A stretch of 64,000 bases of DNA from Lachnospiraceae bacterium C1.1 (GTDB taxonomy: Bacteria > Bacillota > Clostridia > Lachnospirales > Lachnospiraceae), in NCBI GenBank assembly GCA_030434875.1, contig JAUISW010000001.1:3049501-3113500 (forward strand), given 5' to 3'. The notes under the pieces were generated by a model, which made no database searches, was not told where the DNA came from, and was given only the letters and a program-made list of their open reading frames with translations. Positions 51,401-58,740 of the stretch are shown here, piece after piece. Position 1 is the first letter of the stretch. Each line of letters begins with the position of its first letter. The translations under genes and the position numbers were made by a program.

Positions 51401-53090
51401 TCTTTACAGCTTCTGCGATATAATGCGGATTATCGGCAGCAAGTGCCTGTATCTGTCGAATCTTGTCATGAGCATAAGGTTCCGCCTGAAAAATATTATT
51501 CAGTTCCTTATCCTTCTCCTTCAGTTCTGCCAGCCATTTGAGATCTCTCTGCTGTTCTTCCTCTGTATATTTTCTTACAGGATGAAGTTTCTCCATTTCC
51601 CTGAAAGCGGTCGGATCTGCCAGTATCTCTTTTTCTACTGCGCTAAGCTGATGCTCTGCAGCGCGGCGGAGATCCTCTCTCATTCCTGCAAAAGGAGGAT
51701 ACCTCTTCTTTGTCTGCTCAGGCAATCGGTCCATCTCCTCAATAAGAGAATTTATGAGCTCTTTTCGTCTTTCCTCATTAGCAGGAGCCTCATCCAGTAC
51801 AGTATTTAACTTTCCAATAAGCTTCTCTATGGCTGTGAACTCTTCTTCAGAATATTTTGGAGCACTGGGTTTTGGAGGCTTTGAAGGTTTCTGTACAGTC
51901 TCTCCCCTTGCTTTCTTCTCTTTGTATTCCTGAAGCTTTTTCTCATAATTCTCATATTCATTCCATGCCTCTGTAACATTCCTTGAATTAATCTTAGATA
52001 ATGACTCAAGTGCTGCAAGCCTTCCGATGGCAACAATATCCGTCATTGCCCATCCGTTAACAATGAGCTTCCTTCTTGCCCTTTCTATAGCGGCCCAGTT
52101 ATTAAGCTGTGAACGATTGCCTATGGCATCCATAAAAGCTCCCTCAGTTTCCTTTGGGAAAGCAGCCTTTACCTCCTCATTCACCATATTTTTCTGTATC
52201 TTATCTATAGCGTAGAGACATTCGGCTCCCTCGATCAGGATATTCTCCCTGATCTTTATTTCGTCCTCTCTGCTTGCTCCTTTTTTCGCTTTCTTTTGGT
52301 ATTCCTGATTTCCATTCACAAGGCGCAGTCCTCTGATCGCAGGCTGACGCCCGGGCACCAGATGTTCAAAGCGCGCATAATTACTGCAATAAGGATTATT
52401 ATTGTAATCAGGTCCTTCGCCGTATGGACTGACTCCGGGAATAAAAGCTCCCAGAGTATTTCCAATCAGATAATCGTCTGTCTTTCCATACTCTTCATCC
52501 AGATATCCGTTTATTGCAATATCTGTATAAATAGCTATCGCTTCCATGCTGTCCCGTACAAAGTCGTTATTTGTATAATCCTTTCCTTTAGGAGGCAGTT
52601 TACGCATATCTTCCTTTACCGCTGCGTTTAATTCCTTCAAAAACTTCTCTATCTCCGCCTCACTATCCGCAGAATAATACGTCACGACTGCTTTGCCCAT
52701 AGTATCAGTCAATATCTTAATGTTAATAGCGCCATTATTTTCTGCCTCGACAGTTTTTTCATAGGCTTCACCGGACACAGATTGAAAACGTTCAGACCAT
52801 CTTTGCCACTTGCTCTTCTCCTCAGGAGTCTGTGCAGAATTAATCAGTGTCGAAATATATCCTAACACCGTTGTATACATGTGCGTGCCATATTTGCAGT
52901 TTGTTTCAAATGTCTTCTTTCCGGTGATTTCAAAAAGCTCGTTGTCTAATTCCTTCTTTCCCTGAATAAGCTCCTCGGCGTTTTGATAACGCTTTCCTTC
53001 ATACTTTTCCTTTATGCGCGCTACCCTTTTCTTCTGGTCTTCAGTCAGATCCTTATTAAATGATGTATCAAAATGAAATACTAAAGCCAT
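48465..53090 (-). CDS. Giant coiled-coil protein, candidate secretion substrate
   Basis: 1541 residues from ATG 53090, preceded by GGAGGAAAAAAC; the open frame to 53213 is not supported. Soluble, helical, charged, no signal peptide. An internal duplication is visible: RARRKLIVNGWAMTDIVAIG at about 337-356 and PGRRQAVQNGWPLSELGLYS near 955-980, each followed by an LA..E helix. The region about 1205-1290 (SFFHFDSKQYKTVKEGL ... VKTWLTDPKYDR ... TRFNIMFTLANELD) resembles residues 305-412 of the 482-residue protein. The C-terminus is Lys/Arg/Asn-rich and disordered (RPEVPVHRRNN). It has its own motif site. I know no characterised relative; a large translocated or scaffolding protein is inferred. 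Confidence 0.62.
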   Translation of the reverse strand: MALVFHFDTSFNKDLTEDQKKRVARIKEKYEGKRYQNAEELIQGKKELDNELFEITGKKTFETNCKYGTHMYTTVLGYISTLINSAQTPEEKSKWQRWSERFQSVSGEAYEKTVEAENNGAINIKILTDTMGKAVVTYYSADSEAEIEKFLKELNAAVKEDMRKLPPKGKDYTNNDFVRDSMEAIAIYTDIAINGYLDEEYGKTDDYLIGNTLGAFIPGVSPYGEGPDYNNNPYCSNYARFEHLVPGRQPAIRGLRLVNGNQEYQKKAKKGASREDEIKIRENILIEGAECLYAIDKIQKNMVNEEVKAAFPKETEGAFMDAIGNRSQLNNWAAIERARRKLIVNGWAMTDIVAIGRLAALESLSKINSRNVTEAWNEYENYEKKLQEYKEKKARGETVQKPSKPPKPSAPKYSEEEFTAIEKLIGKLNTVLDEAPANEERRKELINSLIEEMDRLPEQTKKRYPPFAGMREDLRRAAEHQLSAVEKEILADPTAFREMEKLHPVRKYTEEEQQRDLKWLAELKEKDKELNNIFQAEPYAHDKIRQIQALAADNPHYIAEAVKKCIGEEAWNSYPAVQGRERDDLKAIDILTHPDSPYRVSADHKLLNDVENEVRSRIISLPQKNTSNIGFTELVDLVSQFTYLIPTISPEIKDKDLDNATDEAFRKVGEGTGFDRQNEYMDRLNKVLVSPGELNDMQQREEIGRCITGLLMPITAEVQGFRRNDKLFAKENLSEEEKKQMETSYTRLFNISGGLISASYAEKIKPVLQMVDKGLDRADELMMAKGHEVSAAILKPFQNMIKNVLRGTSTMKVDSMDPVIKIVQANLRNPTGLFIDRANNPIIPGQTKDFTFDEMEEKKDIFPIHKAFKAECELKEIWSEYLSDRQKGPLTPEKEREYWNRVDERYKTLETVLGDLKAKQEADPSFADNNMRFLRGQSEAKKSFEDSVSGARGMIGPLHFIPGRRQAVQNGWPLSELGLYSHLANVAEKTDKHIAAVEAGGDTTKKYADNLKEIKQLLNDKVFGKPYEKDPAKRAELFGEIADRIKEIEAQKEWLDGHGALSDDTKAAIDNAAGNLNNVNHRNDKGGMPLEYEIRLAQKEAEIEVADKGRHSLDEIKNIADPIVYNELRHLADTHSEPPKQDFMRIDAAFVEKADIYLNSGMGSLARNIEAVKQGKETTLCAKTALTHEKAINAVYDMLNASDSFFHFDSKQYKTVKEGLKKLQNGTATAGDKEKLKEDVKTWLTDPKYDRIHKHSKNDFDNTRFNIMFTLANELDPAWAKAKFSEMNIAGLHGEKAANTSFHNVHEFTNFMHRQMADGGFLRDVTAVGRQYWYLKTDSYGQKGLVKEVIRLRQDAAYTEKDRLKAEFDNINKLAGTADNMAEDLNFRAKLPILDQYRQDLNRILENGMEENQLARAKKELINVRNNAVAQIKSYLESNENEKSKIFDKAVLAFGVVDPKGAHNYIADLNMRRNGNNKVRSVNLVSLEAEHGLDLGGRKALNKKKADLAAAAQKRAEARNGQNMNANRESRPEVPVHRRNN

Positions 53091-53130
53091 GTTTTTTCCT
53101 CCATACGAGATTACAGTTCTATCTGTTAAA

Positions 53131-53158
53131 ATATACAGATTAGTAAGAAAAATAAGCC
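53131..53158 (-). promoter_or_regulatory. Island promoter motif, site 6 (giant protein unit)
   Basis: Minus strand: GGCTTATTTTT, 10 nt, TGTATAT, ending 40 nt before ATG 53090 and starting just after the terminator of the upstream ABC gene. Confidence 0.7.
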
Positions 53159-53161
53159 TGC

Positions 53162-53186
53162 AAAAGGGTGCAGCTGTCCTGCATCC
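53162..53186 (-). terminator. Terminator after the ABC exporter gene
   Basis: On the minus strand GGATGCAG and CTGCACCC form an 8-bp stem with one wobble around a 5-nt loop, followed by TTTT. It insulates the island promoter (site 6) from the ABC gene. Confidence 0.6.
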
Positions 53187-53193
53187 TTTGTTA

Positions 53194-54990
53194 TTAGATT
53201 TCTGCTGATTCAACCATCTGTCGTTTTACCAGTTCTTTGAAAAATCCGCCGTTTTTCATAAGCTCATCAAAGGTACCGTCTTCTGCAATTTTTCCTTTAT
53301 CAAGGACTACGATACGGTCACAGTTTTTTATTGTTGAAAGCCTGTGTGCTATGACTATCCTGGTACAATCAAGCTTATCAAGTGAATCTGAAACGATCCT
53401 CTGGGTTATATTGTCAAGCGCGCTTGTAGCCTCGTCAAACATGAGGATTTTGGGCTTTTGTGCAATAGCCCTGGCTATGAGCAGCCTCTGTTTTTGGCCA
53501 CCGGATATGCCTCCGGTTCCTTCGGATATCATGGTCTGCATGCCCATTGGCATATTGCGGATATCATCAGCCATTCCGGCCATTTCAGCCGCTTCCCATG
53601 CCTCCTCTTCCGTAGCCTGAGGCGAAGTGATCGTAATATTGGTAAGAACATTGCCCGCAAAAAGATTTCCTTCCTGCATTACGACACCTATCCTGCGGCG
53701 CACGGATCTTACATCCAACGACTGCAGATCCTTGCCGTCATAATAAACCGAGCCGCGCTTTGGCTTTTCAAACCCGAGCATCAGCCTCATAAGAGTGCTT
53801 TTGCCGCATCCGGTCTGTCCGACTATAGCCACGTACTGCCCTTTCTTTATCTTGAGATTAATGTTATCTATGACAGGCGATGCATCCGGATCATAGGAAA
53901 ATGTCACGTTGCTGAGCTCTACCGCACCGGAAATACTGTTTACTATCTGCCTGTTTCCTGTCACTTCCGGCATGGTATTCAGTATTGGTTCAGCCATTTC
54001 AAGTGTAGGCTTGATGGTTGCAAGAGAAGTTGCTACCATGGCAATGGAGGAAATTGTTGAGCTCAGTATGCCATAAGCGGCACTAAAGGCAAAATAATCC
54101 TTTGCCTGAACATGGTTAATGACTGCGATATAATAGATCACAGCGGTTCCCAGGAGATTTACCGCAAGGACTATCGTTGCATTTAGTTTTATGAACAGCG
54201 GCGGACGATATAAATGCTTTGCCTCTTTTTTATATAATGAAGCCCATTTTGCAAATGCTCTTTTTTCGGCTCCCGCAAGTCTGAGCTTTCTGACTCCGGA
54301 TATAAGTGCATATATAAGACCACTTTCCTGCGCCTGAAACTTCATTATCTCGCGTGTCCTGTGCAGGTTTATCAAAATCGTGGAAGCTGAGATCGCAACG
54401 ATTATCAGAGTATTCAAAAGTGCAGGTATCAAAAGTGACGGAGCATTCGTAAATATCGAAAGAGTATATGCATACGAAAAGATTCCACCGGCACCTAATG
54501 TTAAAAAGGCTTCTACAAGCTCTGACGCCAGTTCATTAACATACTGTATTCTCTCATAAAGCTCACCGGAGCTGTATTTTGAGAAAAAAGACGGCGGCAG
54601 GGAAAGCACTCTCATCATCGCAGCTGAAGAAACATGAAATTCCAGGTTTGTCTCTATCCTTCTTGCACAGGTATTATGTATTATTCCAAAAAGAGACTTA
54701 AAAAGGATCGTGAAGAAAGTAAAGATAGCCATTCCAATGAACATTACCATGACCATTGAGCCTTTCTCATCCATGTCTATTATTTCTTCGATCCATGAAT
54801 CCTGTCCGACCAAGGCGTCCAAAATATCTATCAATACTAATCCAAGCTGTGTTTCAAGAAAAATAAATATGCCATATTTTATGAGTTCTATCGGTCTCAG
54901 CGATTCCAAAATATAGCGAATTAATCCGGTGACGCCTATCTTCCCTTGAGGAAACGGTTTGTAAAAGACTGTTACTTCCCGGTTGATATT
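53194..54990 (-). CDS. NHLM/NHLP-type ABC exporter, permease-ATPase, 5' truncated
   Basis: About 599 residues are recognisable, beginning with INREVTVFYKPFPQGKIG, a stretch typical of NHLM bacteriocin-system ATPases just before their first membrane helix. Then come six membrane segments and an ATPase: Walker A VGQTGCGKSTLMRL, Q loop VVMQEG, signature ISGGQKQRLLIARA, Walker B ILMFDEATSALD, and H loop VIAHRLSTI. The family normally has an additional 250 or more N-terminal residues; these are missing. The frame stays open to 55110 only because it runs antisense through a LysR gene, so those 40 codons are not homologous. There is no clear start codon with a ribosome site, and no precursor peptide or HlyD partner. 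Probably a broken exporter at a rearrangement point. Confidence 0.72.
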   Translation of the reverse strand, partial: NINREVTVFYKPFPQGKIGVTGLIRYILESLRPIELIKYGIFIFLETQLGLVLIDILDALVGQDSWIEEIIDMDEKGSMVMVMFIGMAIFTFFTILFKSLFGIIHNTCARRIETNLEFHVSSAAMMRVLSLPPSFFSKYSSGELYERIQYVNELASELVEAFLTLGAGGIFSYAYTLSIFTNAPSLLIPALLNTLIIVAISASTILINLHRTREIMKFQAQESGLIYALISGVRKLRLAGAEKRAFAKWASLYKKEAKHLYRPPLFIKLNATIVLAVNLLGTAVIYYIAVINHVQAKDYFAFSAAYGILSSTISSIAMVATSLATIKPTLEMAEPILNTMPEVTGNRQIVNSISGAVELSNVTFSYDPDASPVIDNINLKIKKGQYVAIVGQTGCGKSTLMRLMLGFEKPKRGSVYYDGKDLQSLDVRSVRRRIGVVMQEGNLFAGNVLTNITITSPQATEEEAWEAAEMAGMADDIRNMPMGMQTMISEGTGGISGGQKQRLLIARAIAQKPKILMFDEATSALDNITQRIVSDSLDKLDCTRIVIAHRLSTIKNCDRIVVLDKGKIAEDGTFDELMKNGGFFKELVKRQMVESAEI

Positions 54991-55613
54991 TTTATTATAT
55001 GTAATTGCATTGAAAGACGAAAAAAATATTTCTGCCGCAGCTAGAAAACTTGGTATCTCACAGCCCACACTAAGTGAATTTCTATCAAATCTCGAAAACG
55101 AACTCGGCACTGATCTTTTTTATCGCGAGAAACGAAAGCTCGAGCTGACTCCATCCGGCAAAATTTATATTGATGCCGCACAGAGGATAATGCAGATCCG
55201 GGACCGTACCTATTCCTCTATACACAAACTCAGAAACCCTACAAAATCAACTATTCGTATTGCTGCTTCTCCTCTCAGAGGCTCAGCCAAATTTGCATCA
55301 ATTTTCCCTAAATTCTCAAGACGTTATCCTGACATAGAGCTTCAACTGACAGAGGCCTATACTGCTCAGATCCCGGATATGCTGACAAGCGAAGCGATCG
55401 ACCTGGCGCTCGGAACCTTCTCTGATACAGACAGTAAAGATTTTGATTTTATAACCTGTTCCTATGAAGAAATCGTCCTGGCAATCCCATCCTATCTGAA
55501 GAACTCCTGAAGTGGTAAGCTTATTTTGGACACGAAGGGGTTAACTTTTGGACATGGATTCTGTATAGTCTAGACAGCAGACTTCTTATCCATAGACACA
55601 TGTTACTCCCTAC

Positions 55614-55991
55614 ATGGACAGGAGGCTTACCATGAAATACACCAAAGAACAACGTTTGGACATCGGCCGCCGAATATATGACGGCGAAATCACCAAGTAT
55701 GACGCAGCCCAGCAGTATGATATCAGCCACCAAACAGCCAGGGATTATATGAGGCTGTATCGTAATGAGAACCATTTGCCACCTAAAAATGGGCGTCAAT
55801 CAAAAGATGGAACATCCATTCAAAAACCTGTTCCTGAACCGAATAACCTTGAAGCATATGAAGCAATGTCAAAAGACGAACTGATTCAGGAGCTTGTCAA
55901 GGCGCGCATAACGGAGGCCCGGTTAAAAAAAGGTTACGAAGTGAAAGGGGATGGTTCAATAATTCGTTACAGCAGCAAGAATACCAGGTAA
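55614..55991 (+). CDS. IS3-family OrfA
   Basis: 125 residues. An N-terminal helix-turn-helix (KEQRLDIGRRIYDGEITKYDAAQQYDISHQTARDYMRLY) that binds the IS ends, then a helical region. Near its end the run of A at 55924-55930 (TTAAAAAAAGG) is a likely -1 slippage site: shifting there continues as KRLRSERGWFNNSLQQQEYQ straight into OrfB, so a fused OrfAB transposase can be made. Without the shift it ends in TAA at 55991. Confidence 0.85.
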   Translation: MDRRLTMKYTKEQRLDIGRRIYDGEITKYDAAQQYDISHQTARDYMRLYRNENHLPPKNGRQSKDGTSIQKPVPEPNNLEAYEAMSKDELIQELVKARITEARLKKGYEVKGDGSIIRYSSKNTR

Positions 55992-56038
55992 TCCTTGAGT
56001 TATCCGGAGAGTTCCCCGTAAAACTCTTATGTGAAGCC

Positions 56039-56839
56039 ATGGATATTAACCGCAGCAGCTTCTATTATTGGAAGAAACATCTGGGAAATCCTGCACCAAG
56101 GACTAAGAACCTTATTGATAATGTGCAGCTATTCCTGGAATACCACTTGAAATATCCCTCTCACGGATATAGATGGCTTAATGCCAAACTTCGTCTTGAT
56201 ACAGGCCTTATCTTATCTGATCCATATGCGCATAAATGCTGCAAGATTGCGGGAATAAAGAGCAAGGCCAAGCACTATAAGTATAAGAAACCGGGCGATT
56301 CGGGAAGAGTATTCCCGAATCTACTTTCAGCAGAGCTCAACATTGACGGACCGTTGCAGTGCATTGTCAGTGACATGACGGCATTCTATGTAAAAGGCAT
56401 TTATTATGAGCTGACGCTATATATGGATCTCTGGAATAATGAGATTGTCAGCTATGCTTTATCGGCAAAACGCGGTGACCGCATGACTTACATAAGCGGC
56501 CTGGAGAATCTCCTTGAACTCAAGAAGGAACATTCCGAATTTCAGATGATTCTTCATAGCGATCAAGGATCTGTCTATGCATCAAAGGCATTCAATGATC
56601 TTTTGCCGATGTATGTGACTCGTTCCATGTCACGTGCCGGAACTCCTACGGACAACGCTGCTATGGAATCCATCAATGGCTGGATCAAAGCAGAGCTTTT
56701 TATGGATTTCCATGTCACCGGTGAGAAGCCGGTAGAACAGGAAATCGACGATTATATCGTCTTTTTCAATGAGCAGAGGCCTGCGTATTCACTTAATTAC
56801 CTGACTCCAAAGCAGTACAGAGAAGCTCATGCAGCCTGA
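56039..56839 (+). CDS. IS3-family OrfB transposase (DDE integrase core)
   Basis: 266 residues from the first ATG; the true product is probably the frameshift fusion starting in OrfA. INRSSFYYWKKH begins the HTH_21-like segment; the rve core has the first Asp in CIVSDMTAFY, the second in ILHSDQGSVY and the Glu in NAAMESINGWIKAE, with the final FFNEQRPAYSLNYLTPKQY typical of IS3 elements. All catalytic residues are present, so the element may be mobile. Confidence 0.9.
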   Translation: MDINRSSFYYWKKHLGNPAPRTKNLIDNVQLFLEYHLKYPSHGYRWLNAKLRLDTGLILSDPYAHKCCKIAGIKSKAKHYKYKKPGDSGRVFPNLLSAELNIDGPLQCIVSDMTAFYVKGIYYELTLYMDLWNNEIVSYALSAKRGDRMTYISGLENLLELKKEHSEFQMILHSDQGSVYASKAFNDLLPMYVTRSMSRAGTPTDNAAMESINGWIKAELFMDFHVTGEKPVEQEIDDYIVFFNEQRPAYSLNYLTPKQYREAHAA

Positions 56840-57573
56840 TCTGCTCAAAGATCCGGAGCCAGAGGCAATAACCAGACACCGCCGAAGGCGGCTTGCCTTT
56901 GACATCCAGCCGGAAAGAATTGCTACAATAGAGTAACGACGGGCGAGCAAACTGATCTGCTCATGAGTCCATTGCCGTCGGCAGTGTCTGTCCAGCAATT
57001 CTTGGAGCGATGTCAAAGGTGTCGTCCGGATCGTGTAACTATTGAATTCAAGTGACTAAAAAACTTGATTTCGTGTCCAAAATCTGTTGACTACTGCACT
57101 CCGAAAAGTTTACTGAACCCGTTGCTATCGAAAGTGTTAAAGATACCCCCTTTGTTCTTATGAACAAAGGGGCAACAATTCGTGAAATAAGTGATGAAAT
57201 TTTTCCTCTTCAAATATTCAGCCTCTTATCATTTATGAAAGCCCCAACAATCTCGTGGTATCTAATATAATCTCTGAAGGAGGTGGAATTGGTTTTCTTC
57301 CCAGAAGTCTTTCAAACCGATTTCTTACCAATATAAGTCTTCGCTCTTTATCGCCAAAATACTACATGAATAATGGCATCATCTATAAAAAGAGAAAAAA
57401 ACTCTCTGAAGCAGAACGATACTTTGCCTATCTCTCTATTATGGAAGACCGAAATGCCGGAAGCGGGCTCTCGGTGTCCGGTGATTCCAAAACATCAGAG
57501 ATTATAATAGAATTTGGCGGAAGTCAGCGCGAGAACACAGGTTTCAGCTTATAAAATTTTTAAGGAACTAAAT

Positions 57574-58470
57574 ATGAATACAAAAATTTTAGAATATGTA
57601 ATTACGTTAGCAGAAGAAAAAAATCAGTCACGGGCTGCAGAAAAATTACTGATCTCGCAAAGTGCCCTAAGCCAACAGATACATAAACTCGAAAATGATA
57701 TAGGAGTAAAACTTTTCAGACGTGAAAATGGAAAGCTGGCCCTCACCGACGAAGGAAAAATATACGTCAATGGTGCCGAAGCCGCACTAAAAATCTACTA
57801 CAATGCGATTAATGACATAAGAAAGATCCGTACTAAAAAAAGAAAGCAGATAACCATCGTCTATAATAAGACCATGCTCCCTCTTTTTCCGGCCATAATA
57901 TCAGAATATATAGAATCACACAAAGATATTTATATAAGTACAGTCTATGGAAATGCATCTATAGCAAAAGAATATCTGTATAATGGAATGGCTGATATAG
58001 CAGTTACTGCAACTATCAATCTATCCAATACCCTTTTTGAATATATCCCGCTTTTTTCCGATGAACTTGAGCTTGTTCTTCCGGCATCCCATCCCTGTAT
58101 TGAACTCTTTCAAAAAAACGGGGTTGATTTTGATATACTTCGTGACGAATATTTCATACTAAATGAATCAGATAGTTTCATAGCGATATGTGTGGAAGAT
58201 TTTCTTTCATCTATCCAGTTCATCCCTAAATCTTTTTGTGAAATAAGCGATCTTTCAACCGCATTAAATATGGTAAATAATAAAAGAGGCATAGCATTTC
58301 TGCCTGCCTCTCTTGAAAAAAACGATGAATCCATAGCATTTTCACTTGATCCGCCAATTAAATATCATGTTGTCCTGGCCTATAGAAAAAATCTGATCCT
58401 GAACCAGCCGATTCGCGATCTTATAATGCTTATGCTAAAAAAATACGATTTTACTTCAACTACACCGTAA
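57574..58470 (+). CDS. LysR-family transcriptional regulator, intact
   Basis: 298 residues from ATG 57574 (AAGGAAC site). Winged helix at 1-60 (ILEYVITLAEEKNQSRAAEKLLISQSALSQQIHKLENDIG), linker helix and a full effector-binding domain (ITIVYNKTMLPLFPAIISEY ... RGIAFLPASLEK). It follows the broken LysR gene by 20 bp and converges on the transporter remnant next to cyuA copy 2; its stop overlaps that remnant's stop by about 11 bp. It may have controlled cysteine uptake and breakdown; the ligand is unknown. Confidence 0.88.
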   Translation: MNTKILEYVITLAEEKNQSRAAEKLLISQSALSQQIHKLENDIGVKLFRRENGKLALTDEGKIYVNGAEAALKIYYNAINDIRKIRTKKRKQITIVYNKTMLPLFPAIISEYIESHKDIYISTVYGNASIAKEYLYNGMADIAVTATINLSNTLFEYIPLFSDELELVLPASHPCIELFQKNGVDFDILRDEYFILNESDSFIAICVEDFLSSIQFIPKSFCEISDLSTALNMVNNKRGIAFLPASLEKNDESIAFSLDPPIKYHVVLAYRKNLILNQPIRDLIMLMLKKYDFTSTTP

Positions 58471-58740
58471 CCTTCTGCATTTCCTCAGAATCCACACCAA
58501 TACCGTGCTTTTCAGCATATCCGGTAAGGATGAGGGTAAGTGCTCCGTCTCCTGTAACATTGCATGCTGTTCCGAAGGAATCCTGAAGTGCAAATATTGT
58601 AAGCATCAGAGCTGTTCCGTTATCATCAAAACCAAGGACACTGATGATAAGCCCCAAAGAAGCCATGACTGTTCCTCCAGTAACTCCCGGTGCACCTATT
58701 GCAAATACACCCAGAAGGAAGCAGAAAACCTTTCTCTTCC
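58460..58740 (-). pseudogene. C-terminal fragment of the dicarboxylate/amino acid:cation symporter
   Basis: After a few codons shared with the copy-1 locus, the minus strand reads FLLGVFAIGAPGVTGGTVMA, MLTIFALQDSFGTACNVTGD and GALTLILTGYAEKH, the last third of a DAACS symporter, ending in TAG. The N-terminal two thirds are deleted. It is the complement, not the duplicate, of the fragment kept beside cyuA copy 1. Non-functional as it stands. Confidence 0.78.

Larger units (their letters stand above)
55508..57098 (+). mobile_element. IS3-family (IS150-like) insertion sequence
   Basis: Ends TG...CA with imperfect inverted repeats (both ends contain ATTTTGGACACGAA about 20 nt in), target duplication CTCC at 55504-55507 and 57099-57102, and orfA/orfB in overlapping frames. 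1591 bp. Inserted in the LysR gene. Confidence 0.9.
54983..57554 (+). pseudogene. LysR-family regulator broken by an IS3 element and a frameshift
   Basis: The first part (to 55503) gives a LysR winged helix (KNISAAARKLGISQPTLSEFLSNLE) and half the effector domain. Removing the IS and one CTCC copy joins it to 57099 onward as AIPSYLKNSEKFTEPVAI, and VKDTPFVLMNKGATIREISDE. Then a missing T in a T-run near 57200 shifts the frame; family sequence resumes as IYESPNNLVVSNIISEGGG and ends at TAA 57554. The N-terminus lacks the first two or so codons at the junction with the ABC gene, leaving TTG 54983 as the only start. Dead regulator, probably once tied to the cyuA/transporter genes. Confidence 0.85.

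Noticed and set aside
19950..53090. Calling the island a complete integrative conjugative element
   Set aside because: No relaxase, integrase, replication gene or flanking att repeats were seen inside it; the flanking cyuA repeats are protein-coding duplications, not att sites.
53091..53213. Longer N-terminus for the giant coiled-coil protein
   Set aside because: The extension would read through a terminator and the promoter motif; ATG 53090 has a strong ribosome site.
57514..57573. An upstream start for the intact LysR gene, giving 318 residues
   Set aside because: The extra 20 residues overlap the end of the broken LysR gene; ATG 57574 has a ribosome site and gives the family N-terminus.
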